This document shows, piece after piece, positions 31,001 to 39,995 of a DNA stretch of 64,000 nucleotides. The position numbers were made by a program, and so were the translations under genes. Origin of the DNA: Candidatus Thiothrix putei (GTDB lineage Bacteria > Pseudomonadota > Gammaproteobacteria > Thiotrichales > Thiotrichaceae); NCBI GenBank assembly GCA_029972225.1, contig CP124756.1, positions 2,214,001-2,278,000 of the forward strand. Reading direction: 5' to 3'. The stretch's first letter is position 1; each line of letters starts with the position of its first letter. The notes beneath the pieces are model-generated. The model saw only the letters and a program-made list of their open reading frames with translations. It was not told the DNA's origin and ran no database searches.

Positions 31001-31281
31001 GGCATGGAGGTGGAATAAATATGTTCCAACCCCTCAATTTCAGACAGCACTTGTTCAGCAGGTGTACTAACCAAACTTTCTACCTGTTCAGCACTAGCCC
31101 CCGGAAACGGGATAAACACATTGGCAAATGTCACATTGATCTGTGGATCTTCCTCACGAGGCGTCACCATGACGGCAAATAAACCCAATAGCAAACCAAC
31201 CAATGCCAGCAGAGGTGTGATTTCCGTGATCAGGAATTTCTTTGCAATTCCCCCTGAAATGCCCAACTTTGGCTCACTCAT
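28054..31281 (-). CDS. RND efflux transporter permease
   Basis: 1075 aa inner-membrane proton-driven pump of the AcrB superfamily. The N-terminal transmembrane helix is followed by a first porter region (FPGASAEQVESLVSTPAEQVLSEIEGLEHIYS), and the TM4 proton-relay aspartates are visible in FSIGILVDDAIVVVENIHRHM. The second half repeats the layout (GDIQVNL..., PIPLTIIGVMPGHAL, GIIVRNSILLVDFINEQ). The adaptor is upstream and overlaps by 8 bases; no TolC-type channel or regulator is adjacent. Substrate unknown. Confidence 0.92.
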   Translation of the reverse strand: MSEPKLGISGGIAKKFLITEITPLLALVGLLLGLFAVMVTPREEDPQINVTFANVFIPFPGASAEQVESLVSTPAEQVLSEIEGLEHIYSTSMPGMSVLTVQYKVGQDRTDALVRLYNKVASNQDWLPQNLGVGTPLIKPKGIDDVPIVALTLWTEDDKRGAYELNQVAHAIESELKRVPGSRDIYTIGGPQQIVHVLLDAEKLAGHGISLADLRNALHASNSARDAVSLVNNNEEIQVQAGTFLMDAAEVGELMVGVFDGKPVFLNDVAEVKRTSDSPEAYVTFGTGSAASHKELQAGIHTPAVTIAVAKQPGTNAVDIANSVIDRFEKLRGTFVPEGVNVTVTRNYGETAQAKSEKLIHKLIIETIAVALLIWFALGWREALIVGAAVVITLAVTLFASWAYGFTLNRVSLFALIFSIGILVDDAIVVVENIHRHMQQGGKKLLDVIPVAVDEVGGPTILATFTVIAALLPMAFVSGLMGPYMSPIPINASMGMLISLAVAYVVTPWMTGKMLANVDFSLHHHDNNKLHGFFSRIMSPFLDDKKGGKRRTTLFAVITLLIVLSASLAVFKLVVLKMLPFDNKSEFQVILDMPEGTSLEQTSRVLNEMSEYLGKVDEVTDYQIYAGTAAPINFNGLVRQYYLREGSNIGDIQVNLTDAHGRERQSHEIALDVRPPLQDIAKKYNANVKVVEVPPGPPVMSPIVAEVYGLDYPGQIAVAKQVRGIFEQTQDIVDIDDSVEYPQKRLVVQVDRRKAALLGVSQDTIASAIDTVLRGEDVVFLHGKGIKYAVPIRVEFPVALKDKMDSVLALRVRSQAGELVPMSELVSVQETTREHSIYHKDLLPVVYVTGDMAGTTDSPLYGMFEIFSGIKELSVYDNPINQFFVAQPDDPYLYGMKWDGEWQVTYETFRDMGIAYGVGMILIFLLIVAQFRSYMVPLVIMSPIPLTIIGVMPGHALLGMQFTATSMIGMIALAGIIVRNSILLVDFINEQVRSGMDLKDAVINSSAVRAKPIALTALAAMVGAFFIIDDPIFGGLAVSLIFGILVSTVLTLVLIPLMYYMYARNRLATIVGGAI

Positions 31282-32365
31282 CGTGTTTTGCCTCCGCTGC
31301 TTGTTGCTTCAGGGAAATGGCTGCTTGTACAGGATCAAGTGCGATGGTTTCACCGGCATCGACACCGGCTAATACACTGATATTGTTGTCATCCAGCTTT
31401 TTTCCCAAACGGATTTGACGTAATGCAGGTTTGCCGTCTTCATTGATGACATACACGCCAATGACTTCACTACGTACCACCACAGCACTTTCTGGAATAC
31501 TCACCACATTTTCTTGCTGCCCAATGACAAAAGCCACTTTAACAAACATACCGGGGAACAAGTCTTGTGCGCCCTCTTTTAGATCAATCCTGACTTTAAA
31601 CGCATTGGTTTTAGGATCCGCGTAAGGAAAAAAGGTCAAGGACTCAACAGCCAACGATTTATTAGAGCCATCCTGAAACACAAAGGCTTTCTTTTCCTGA
31701 CGAACTTTTCCAATTAAACGCTGGGGTACTTCGACAACCACTCGCATTTTATCCAGTGAAATACCGGTCATGATTGGCGTACCAGGATTGACAGCCTCGC
31801 CTAACTGCACATGGCGTTTCGTCACGATCCCCCCGTAAGGGGCAATTAGTGTCGTATAACCCAATTGTTCGCCCGCTTGGGTAACTTGTGCTTTAGCCGC
31901 AGCTAACCGCGCTTCCGCCGCTTTTAACCCTGCTTGAGCTGCGTCCAAATCAGCTTTGGGCACGAGGCGTTTCGCATAAATCTCACTGACACGTTTAAAA
32001 TCTGTTTGTGCTTCGCTATAACGTGCTTGTGCTTCATCCAGTGAAGCTTGCGCCTGCTCTACTCCAGCCTGCTGATTTTTGGATTTGATCCGCGCAATCA
32101 CTTTGCCCGGTTCTACGTAATCATCCACATCGTAAAACAGTTTTTCGATAACACCACTGGTCTGCGCCGAGATAGTACTTTCATTAACCGCTTCAACATG
32201 ACCATCCAGATAATACAACTCCGGTGTAACAATCGCGTTAACCGTGGTCGTTTGCAAGGCAATTTGTACCTGTGCGGAAGCGGCTGGCTGTATTTGCTCA
32301 GAACTCCCGCAAGCCGATAATGCCGACAATCCGACGATCAGTAACCACTTTGGTAACATTTTCAT
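31274..32365 (-). CDS. RND efflux periplasmic adaptor
   Basis: 363 aa membrane fusion protein. Lipoprotein signal (LSALSACGSS), lipoyl half-motifs (ISAQTSGVIEKLFYDVDDYVEPGKVIARI and YTTLIAPYGGIVTKRHVQLGEAVNPGTPI) flanking a helical hairpin (residues about 105-165), then beta-barrel and membrane-proximal domains. First gene of the two-gene efflux operon. Confidence 0.9.
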   Translation of the reverse strand: MKMLPKWLLIVGLSALSACGSSEQIQPAASAQVQIALQTTTVNAIVTPELYYLDGHVEAVNESTISAQTSGVIEKLFYDVDDYVEPGKVIARIKSKNQQAGVEQAQASLDEAQARYSEAQTDFKRVSEIYAKRLVPKADLDAAQAGLKAAEARLAAAKAQVTQAGEQLGYTTLIAPYGGIVTKRHVQLGEAVNPGTPIMTGISLDKMRVVVEVPQRLIGKVRQEKKAFVFQDGSNKSLAVESLTFFPYADPKTNAFKVRIDLKEGAQDLFPGMFVKVAFVIGQQENVVSIPESAVVVRSEVIGVYVINEDGKPALRQIRLGKKLDDNNISVLAGVDAGETIALDPVQAAISLKQQAAEAKHDE

Positions 32366-32466
32366 GGCATACTTACCTTAAAACAAAATGAGAAGTTGAC
32401 GCATCCTAACAGAGAATATTAGAAAATACTAATATGTAGTTAAAATCAAACATAACAAGGTGATAC

Positions 32467-33102
32467 ATGAAAAAAGCAATCTTTATGCCAGTCGTCTTAC
32501 TAACAGCCATATTTATGACAACCCATGCGGCAGCAGACATGTACAAGTGGACGGATAAAAATGGAGAAGTCCACTACACCCAAACTCCCCCGCCACCAGA
32601 AGCAAATGGCAAGAATATTGAAGACGATATACGCCTTTCCACAGGTAAACTCGGCAATGTTATTCCTAAAGAGAATAGCATATCAGAACCCAAAGATGGG
32701 TTAGAACAAGCACGTCAAGACGGCGAAAAAAGTGATCAAAAGCATCGTGAGTTCTGTGCTCAACAAGCTGAAGCACTCAAAAAAATGACAGCAAATGCAT
32801 TAATTAAATGGAAAGATGAGCAAGGTGAACGTTTTCTGACAGCAGAAGAAAAAACCACCAAAATGAAAGAGATTCAGAAAAATATTGACAGCATGTGCAA
32901 ACCAGAGATGTTTAGTAAAAGTAACAACAAATCAACCAGCCAAACTGAAAAGGCCGTTGACGCACGTCTTACTGATGACACCGATGAAACCTCAGAACTC
33001 AACCCCAATAATACAACACCTGATGCTGCAAGCGTTGCTGGCAATGCAACAGAGAATCAAACAAATAAAGCAACAGCAGCTATGTTACCAGCAACTGATT
33101 GA
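32467..33102 (+). CDS. DUF4124 domain secreted protein
   Basis: 211 aa. Signal peptide MKKAIFMPVVLLTAIFMTTHAAA, then the DUF4124 motif DMYKWTDKNGEVHYTQTPPP. The middle is charged and helical; the last 50 residues are low-complexity Thr/Asn/Asp-rich (TDDTDETSELNPNNTTPDAAS), probably disordered. Such proteins are common in gammaproteobacteria and of unknown function. Divergent from the RND operon. Confidence 0.8.
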   Translation: MKKAIFMPVVLLTAIFMTTHAAADMYKWTDKNGEVHYTQTPPPPEANGKNIEDDIRLSTGKLGNVIPKENSISEPKDGLEQARQDGEKSDQKHREFCAQQAEALKKMTANALIKWKDEQGERFLTAEEKTTKMKEIQKNIDSMCKPEMFSKSNNKSTSQTEKAVDARLTDDTDETSELNPNNTTPDAASVAGNATENQTNKATAAMLPATD

Positions 33103-33402
33103 CTTAAATCAAGAAAATAGAATGCAACCTAGTGAAAACCCTTGTGAAGCCCACTGTTTTCCCACGGTTTTATGTATTGGTTTATTAGCAAATACTAATT
33201 ACAGTCTGCTCCAGTACTTGCAACAAGAAACGTGTTAAACGCTAAGCTAGGAACGAAAGCAAGTACCAATAAAACAGAACGAACGAAACGATAATAGAAT
33301 TAATCTGGGGAGTCAGAGCCATCTGACTCCCCAATTTTTTTGGGATTTTCGGCACGGTAAAATTATCTGCTATTCTAAGCTTGTTACAACAAGGACAACA
33401 CC
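33103..33402. other. 300-bp intergenic region with an orphan terminator
   Basis: No gene is visible. A strong terminator lies at 33307-33341, about 205 bases after the DUF4124 stop and just before the CheB-type gene. It may end a long 3' untranslated region or a separate small RNA. aaggac precedes the next gene's ATG. Confidence 0.6.
33307..33341 (+). terminator. rho-independent terminator
   Basis: 10-bp perfect stem ggggagtcag / ctgactcccc with a 6-nt loop followed by aa and seven T. Confidence 0.9.
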
Positions 33403-33548
33403 ATGACTACCGACATTGATAGCGAACAAGTCGACAAGAAAGAAGATGACAATCGCACCATTATCGTTGGCATTGGCGCATCAGCAGGCGGTTTAGAGGC
33501 ATTGAGAGCCTTAGTTCCTAACCTCCCTATTGATGAACGTGTTGTTTA

Positions 33549-34676
33549 TACTTCAACCGCCCATAATTGCAGATTCCTCAAAGGTCTGAAAGTTGAGAGT
33601 CAGCAAGGAGTCCAAGGCTTTTTTATGCGTAGTGTGGGTTTGTGCCAAACAGGCATCAATGGCCTGCGCAAACGCGGTAAAGTTTTCATGGTAACGTGAA
33701 TACAGGCATTCCTTCTTCACAAACTTCCAGAGGCGCTCAATCAGGTTCAGGTTGGGGGAATAAGCGGGTAGGAACAACAGTTCGATCCCGAGTGTTTGGG
33801 CGAATGTTTGTACCAGGCTACAGCGCTGGTAACGGGCATTGTCCATCACCAAGGTCACCGGGACATCCAGGGCCAATGCCTTGATTTGCCGAAGCAACTG
33901 ACAAACACTTTGGGAGTTGATGTAACTGTCATTGGTCACGGTGACCAGTTCATGGGTGACTGCATTCAACGCACCGAGGACATTGTAGCGCTGGCGTCCG
34001 GCAGGGGCGCGGATGAACAGCCGGGTGAAACACCACAGGAACCCCAGAAACGGGGCCAGGACAAAATGGGCGGCGTCGACAAAGAAAACGGCGCGTTTTC
34101 CGGCCTTGGCCTCCTCAAGACGCGGCTCCAGCTCTTTTTTTAAAAGTCTCCTGGGCAGCAGGGTCGGCTTTCGCCGGTATCATCCCCACCTTCCTGACGG
34201 ACAAACCCAAGTCATGCAGGAATAGCCGCACGGCTTCCCGCTTGAGTTCAAGGCCGGTTAAGCGCTGTATATCAGCGATCGCCTGACTGATCCGGGTCGG
34301 TGGATGCTTCTCAAAATGTTTCTTCAGGGGCTCACGGAAAGGTTCCAACCGGCGGGTTGGGCGACGGAAATCCAGTTGTTCCAAGGCAGCGATCCCACCT
34401 TGTTGGTAACGTTTCAAATAACGGGTGACCGTCGTTGAACTCACCTGTGCCAGCCGTTCAATGTCCCCATGCGCCATTCCCTGGCTTTTTAGCCACAACA
34501 CTTCCATCCGTTGGCGGACGCGAGGGTGGGCATGGCGGTAACGCCCCTCATTCAAGGCGGTTTGATCGGATTCGCTGAAGTCTATCTGGATCATGGAAAG
34601 GACGACCGGTTGCCAATAACAGCCGTACTTTGCTTGAGGGCTTCTCATTATTCAACAGCTATTCACGGGCAAAGTA
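33549..34676 (-). mobile_element. IS630-family insertion sequence
   Basis: 1128 bp. Its ends are TACTT...AAGTA with weakly matching terminal repeats beyond. It is flanked by the TA duplication typical of the family (33547-33548 and 34677-34678). Excision with one TA restores GTT GTT TAT ATT TTG in the CheB domain (VVYILAQHL), so the boundaries are well defined. Confidence 0.9.
33553..34594 (-). CDS. IS630-family transposase in two overlapping frames
   Basis: First frame from the ATG at 34594 (MIQIDFSESDQTALNEG) to 34115: helix-turn-helix DNA-binding part (VSSTTVTRYLKRYQQGGIAALEQ). Second frame to 33553: DDE catalytic part (VTLVMDNARYQR; LPAYSPNLNLIERLWKFVKKECLY). The frames join at an A7 run (ACTTTTAAAAAAAGAG on the minus strand), where skipping one base continues as KKELEPRLEEAKAGKRAVFFVDAAH. 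Frame change on an A-run is common in this family and may be programmed, so the element may be active. Confidence 0.85.
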
Positions 34677-37487
34677 TATATTTTGGCACAGCACCTGTAT
34701 CCTAAACACAGCAGCATGATGGTGCCTATCCTAGCACGCGAAACCAAACTCCCCATTGCTGAATTGCAACACAATCAACCCATCCAAACAGGGATGTTTT
34801 ATATTGTCCCACCGGCGATGGATGCGTTTTATGCAAGTGGGCGTTTTCATCTGGAAAAAGCCACCGGTATTGGCCCCAAACCCTCTGTTGATCGTCTGTT
34901 TGCCTCATTGGCAGAAAATCATGGCAGGCATTCCCTCGGCATCATTCTTTCTGGAACCGGCACGGATGGCACACACGGTATTCGTGCGATCAAAGCCGAA
35001 GGCGGCATTACCATTGCGCAACTCGAATCCACTGCCCGATTTGACAGTATGCCGCATTCTGCTATCGGCACGGGGCATGTTGATCTGGCACTGCCTCCTG
35101 AAGATATTGCCCAGCAAATCCACGACATGCTGGCGCAGCCGGATATTTCATTCTTATTTGCCAGCAAGCCAGAACCAAGTGAAGATGAGATTCAGGAAAT
35201 CCTGAGGATGCTGCTTGATCAGACCGGTACGGACTTTCGCGATTACAAACGCAATACCTTGCTACGCCGTATCGAACGCCGCATGACGGTACACAAATGC
35301 AAGCAATTGAGTGAGTACGCTGCTTATCTGAAACAAAAACCTGAAGAATTATACGAACTGCACAATGATATTCTGATTTCTGTGACTAGTTTTTTCCGTG
35401 ATACGGATGCCTATCAAGCCTTACGGCGGGTGATTGAAGATGTTGTGCCTGAGGGTGGGCATGAAATTCGGGTGTGGGTAAGCGGGTTGTGCCACGGGTG
35501 AAGAAGCCTATTCCATAGCTATTCTGCTGTCAGAATACCTCGGCAACCGCATTGCCCGGTATAAAATACAAATTTTCGGCACTGATTTATACGATGGCGT
35601 ATTGACTATTGCGCGTCAGGCACGTTATTCCAAAGCCTCCGTGGCCGGTATTGAACAACGTATTCTCGACAAATATTTCATTCAGAAAGACGGTGAATAC
35701 CAACTGACCCAGACCATTCGTAATATGGTGCTGTTTGCACGTCATGACTTAGTACGCGACCCACCTTTCTCACACTTGAATTTAGTATCCTGTCGTAATG
35801 TATTGATTTATTTCAATCAAACATTGCAGCGCAATGTATTGGAATCCTTCCATTACGGTTTAGAACCTGATGGCATTATGTTTCTCGGCAAATCTGAAAC
35901 CATTGGTGGTAGTGACCGTTTATTTGTCACCGTGGATCGTAAATCACGTATTTATCGCCGCCGCAGCGACATTAAAGGACACTTACCCTATTTATTGCAG
36001 AATCGTTCACTCCGTGAACAACGCAACCAACATTACAGCAATAATCTCCGCGATAAACCCCGAGCTAAATTACAAGATTCCATCGACAAGCTGTTAGTCA
36101 ATATTTACCAACCTGCCTGCATCATGTTGGATGACCGTCAGGAAATTGTGTATGTTCGAGGAAATGTTGACCCTTATCTTGGTTTTGCGGAAGGTCGGGC
36201 GGCCTTGGGGGTACTGGATTTAATTCGTACCGAATTGCGTCAAGATTTACGTGGTCTGATTTACAAAGCGCGGCGTACCGATGAAGCAATTAGCAGTCGC
36301 CGTATTAATTTCACCCTTAATGGTGAACCAGTCCGCATCGTCATGCGTACCCGTCATTTCCCAGCGGGCAAACTCACTGACACTGAAGTTAGCGTCGTCA
36401 TTTTTGAAGTATTGCCCCCCAACGACTACCCAATCACTCCAGAACAAGAAGCATTAAGCGTCAGTGATGCGTTGCGTATCAAAGAATTGGAAGAAGAACT
36501 GCGTGAAGTTCGTGAAAGTTTGCAAACCACGATCGAAGAATTGGAAACCTCGAACGAAGAATTGCAATCCACCTACGAAGAAGCCCAATCCACCTACGAA
36601 GAAGCCCAATCCACCAATGAAGAACTCTACACCTCCAGTGAAGAATTGCAGACATCCAATGAAGAGCTGCAATCCACTAATGAGGAATTGCGCACGGTTA
36701 ACCAAGAAGTTAGCGTCAAAAGCAGTGAGCTTGAAACCGCTAACTTGCAATTAAAAAATACCAACGAACAGTTACTACACGAAATCGAAGAACGCAAATG
36801 GGCGGAAGCTCGTCTGGAAATTGAACGCGCTAAGTTGGATACCATTTTCCAAAGCTAACCCAACTGGATTAACATTTGCGCGTTGGATGGCACGATTCAG
36901 GAGGTGAACCCAGCGGGACCATTGATTATGGAGGCTAAAAATCCAGAACAGTTGATCGGGCACTCGCTTAAAGATTTCGTTTTTCCTGAATACCAAGCGG
37001 ACGTGGATGCCTGTATCACCCAAATCAGTCAAACTGGCGAATTTCACGCCCGTGAAGTCAAGGTTAGAACCTTCAAAGGCAATGTACGCTGGCTGGAAAT
37101 ACGCCCAGTGTTGATTCATTTGGATAACGATGAATTGCGCATTATGTCGATTATTGTAGACCACACTGATCGCATGATTGCCCAACAATTATTGGCTGAC
37201 CGTCAACAAGAGCTGGCGCATATCATGCGCTTAAATACCCTAGGTGAGATGGCTTCTGGCATCGCTCATGAACTGAATCAACCTTTATCCGCGATTGCGA
37301 ACTACATTCGTGGTTGTGAATTACGCATGAAAAGCAACGAATGCAGCATGACGGATATTGTCGATGTCATGCAATTAGTCAGCACTCAAGTACGACGGGC
37401 AGGTGAAATTCTACGTTATGCCAAAGATTTTACCCGCAAAGATCAGGATGTCGAATGGCAAGAACACGATATTAACCAGATCATTGA

Positions 37488-38911
37488 GGGTGTGAACAAA
37501 AGTGCGGTAAACCTCATGCCGCCTCAGCGGTGTTTCGCCAATAATGCTTCCATTGCTGGTTTCCCCGCATGACCCTCAACGCCAACATATCCGCCGCATT
37601 ATCACTTTTCCACCATGCCCCCGATTTTTTTAAGCGTTGCTGGATGATGTAACGGTGTGCACTTTCTATTTCGCCCGACCCCACGGGCAATCCGAGGGAT
37701 TTTGCTGTCGGGTAATCCAGTTGCTCAATGCGGTTGCTCAGGTAACGGTGACAAGCTCGTACTGGGGCGTTACTGTCTTCTACCGTTTCTGCTTCGAGGA
37801 AAGGTTTCAGTGTGTCGATGACCGCTTGAGCTTGACCATCCTGTAGGGCTTTTTTCTGTTTGGCAAACCATTTATCCTTGTCCTTGAGGCATGAACAGCT
37901 TGCGGATGCTGCTGATAGGTATTCACAAACATGATAAAAATCAATCAGGTAATGTCCTTGTGTGCCAAATTGTTCATCCACTTGACGGTTGATCCAGCTT
38001 GCCCCATCACCCACCGCATGGAGGAACGTGCTTTTTCCAAATCCAGCACGGCAGGCGGTGTCGAATAAGATTTTTCCAGCATCTTCTACCGTGCCACCGA
38101 ATATTGCGCCAAACGTTGGCGTAGCACTGCCTTTGGCGTGGGCAAGACACAGGCGGGCTTCTTTCCAGCTTTCCTTTTTGCCTTTGCGCTTGTCGGGGGC
38201 TGTTTCGTCAATCTCGACGATGGGGATCATGCTGCCGTCCATTTCGGCAATGACATAGGCTTTTCCCAACGTGCTTGGATAGTCTTTTATCAACACTTGG
38301 GATTCATGGATGCGTTTGGCGTGACCTTCGGTGATGTGTCGGATGCTGCTGGATGCCAGCCGTATCCCGTAATGTTCTTCTAATTTATCAGGCACTTGAG
38401 CAAATGAACAGTCCGCCCCAAAGTCCGTCACCGCCCGTTGCAGCGGGAGCGAACAGCCTCGGCAAACAACCTCGGCACTCTGGCTAAAGGGGCGGACACG
38501 CTTGCCGGGAATCCGGTAGACCGGTTCGCTTATGTGGATTTTTCCGTAGGTCGTGTGCCAATGACAGTTTTTTTTCCACTCTTTACATACTTCCCAATGC
38601 CTTCTTCACAGGCTGGGGCTGTGCATTTTTCTACACGTTTGTTTGCCCATGCAGTGATCGCATCATTTCCCATTTGGCGCAGTTCTTCTATCACCCGCTG
38701 TTCGGCGTCTGCTGCTTTGATAATGTCATCACCGGCATTTTCAACCACCTCGATTAGCCCTTCCATCCGAGCTTTTAATGCGGGGTTGCGGTTCAAGGCT
38801 TCTAAAAGTTTTTGGTCGCGGGAGCTAACTGTCAACATGGGAAAGTCCTTTTTCTCTGGTTTTAGGGGATGCCATCTTAGTCTACAGGACACCGCACTTT
38901 TGTTCACACCC
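37488..38911 (-). mobile_element. ISKra4-like insertion sequence
   Basis: 1424 bp with 21-bp perfect terminal inverted repeats beginning GGGTGTGAACAAAAGTGC and a 9-bp target duplication GATCATTGA (37479-37487 and 38912-38920). It splits the kinase between HisKA and HATPase; removing it with one target copy restores DINQIIEETLHLLD. The family name is from transposase resemblance. Confidence 0.88.
37514..38838 (-). CDS. ISKra4-like DDE transposase in two frames
   Basis: First frame from the ATG at 38838 (MLTVSSRDQKLLEALNRNP) to 38530 and second frame to 37514 (AEMDGSMIPIVEID; RKGKKESWKEARLCLAHAKG; HAVGDGASWINRQVDEQFG; YLIDFYHVCEYL; GSGEIESAHRYIIQQRLK). The DGS, GDGA and E residues fit a DDE/MULE-type catalytic core, and a CRGCSLPL segment may bind zinc. 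The frames join at an A8 run (GGAAAAAAAACTG on the minus strand) by a -1 shift, suggesting programmed frameshifting. Confidence 0.78.
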
Positions 38912-39360
38912 GATCATTGAAGAAACCTTGCATTTACTGGATACCACGGAACAGTTTAAACAAGTGAAATTGAGCAAAGCGCTTTATCCCAAGTTACGTT
39001 TGGTAAATGTCAATAAAATCCAGATCGAACAGGTATTGGTCAATATGATTCTAAATGCCTTGGATGCAATGGAAGAATTTTCACCAGAAACTATTGGTAA
39101 ACTGCATATCGTCACTGAACCTGTCGGCACACACGCGCGATAAGGGTTTCAGTGATTGATGAAGGCACTGGCCTACCTGAAGACTTTGCCAATAAGATTT
39201 TCCGTCCTTTCTATACCAGTAAAAAAAGCGGTATGGGCATGGGGCTACCTATCAGCAGTTCCATCATTGAGGCTCACGGTGGTAAGCTTGAGGCCATTAA
39301 TAATGCCACTAAAGGCGCTACTTTTAGTTTCACCTTACCGTTAACAGGAACTAACCGTAA

Positions 39361-39981
39361 ATGAATTACGAACCTACCGTCTTTATTGTTGATGATGATC
39401 CAGCCGTGCGTGACTCTTTACGTTGGTTGTTAGAGTCCATGCGCTTGAAAGTAGCGACATTTGGCTCAGCCGAAGATTTTCTCAAGTTTTATACAATGCA
39501 CATGGTGGGCTGCTTAATTTTAGATGTACGGATGCCAGGTATGAGTGGCTTGCAATTACAGCAATTCCTGACCAAGCAAAAATACGCATTGCCCATTCTC
39601 TTTATTACCGGGCATGGTGACATTCCAATGGCAGTACGAGCCATGCAAGCAGGTGCAATGTATTTCTTAGAAAAACCGTTTGAAGATCAAGTATTGTTGG
39701 ATTATGTGCACGAAGCATTAGCTTTAGATGTTGAAAATCAACAATCCCGCATCCGTTTAACCATGACCCAAGCACGTATCGCTAATCTGACCGAACGTGA
39801 GCGCGAGGTGATGGAGTTGGTGATCGACAACCATTCCAATAAAGAAATTGCCACCAAACTGGGCGTCAGCATTAAAACAGTGGAGTTTCACCGCAGTCAC
39901 ATGATGGATAAAATGCACGCCACGTCACTGATTGAATTAGTGAACATGGCGCGTGAAGCGACCGATAACGAAAAAATCTAG
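39361..39981 (+). CDS. FixJ-type response regulator
   Basis: 206 aa. Receiver domain with acidic pair DDD (11-13), phosphoacceptor Asp55 in LILDVRMPG, Thr/Lys switch residues (FITGHGD, FLEKPFE). The LuxR-type helix-turn-helix reads LTEREREVMELVIDNHSNKEIATKLGVSIKTVEFHRSHMMDKM. Starts in an ATGA overlap with the kinase pseudogene, its evident partner. The reading frame is intact although the kinase is destroyed, so it may now be unphosphorylated, take input from another kinase, or be at an early stage of loss. Confidence 0.92.
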   Translation: MNYEPTVFIVDDDPAVRDSLRWLLESMRLKVATFGSAEDFLKFYTMHMVGCLILDVRMPGMSGLQLQQFLTKQKYALPILFITGHGDIPMAVRAMQAGAMYFLEKPFEDQVLLDYVHEALALDVENQQSRIRLTMTQARIANLTEREREVMELVIDNHSNKEIATKLGVSIKTVEFHRSHMMDKMHATSLIELVNMAREATDNEKI

Positions 39982-39995
39982 TCGCTGTTAATGGT

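Larger units (their letters stand above)
33403..39364 (+). pseudogene. broken CheB-CheR-PAS-histidine kinase fusion gene
   Basis: Originally one gene. It encoded a CheB methylesterase domain (IIVGIGASAGGLEALRALV; SGTGTDGTHGIRAIKAEGG), a CheR methyltransferase, a long coiled coil rich in EELQSTNEEL repeats (about 36480-36780), a PAS domain (ICALDGTIQEVNPAG) and a kinase with HisKA (GEMASGIAHELNQPLSAIANYI) and HATPase domains. Five lesions: IS630 at 33549-34676, an extra base in a G-run near 35484 (GLCHG* instead of GCATGEEAYS), a TAA stop at 36856-36858, an ISKra4-like element at 37488-38911, and a +2/-1 frame change in gcgcgc near 39135. Removing the insertion sequences with one target copy restores the frame at both sites. 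Confidence 0.92.

Noticed and set aside
36540..36690. Short direct repeats (gaagaagcccaatccacc and similar), considered as a CRISPR or minisatellite
   Set aside because: They encode the regular coiled coil of the CheB-CheR-kinase fusion; there are no unique spacers.
36454..36750. Minus-strand repetitive frame (FFVGGLGFFVGGLQFF)
   Set aside because: It is the complement of the EELQSTNEEL coiled-coil repeats in the kinase pseudogene, not a membrane protein.
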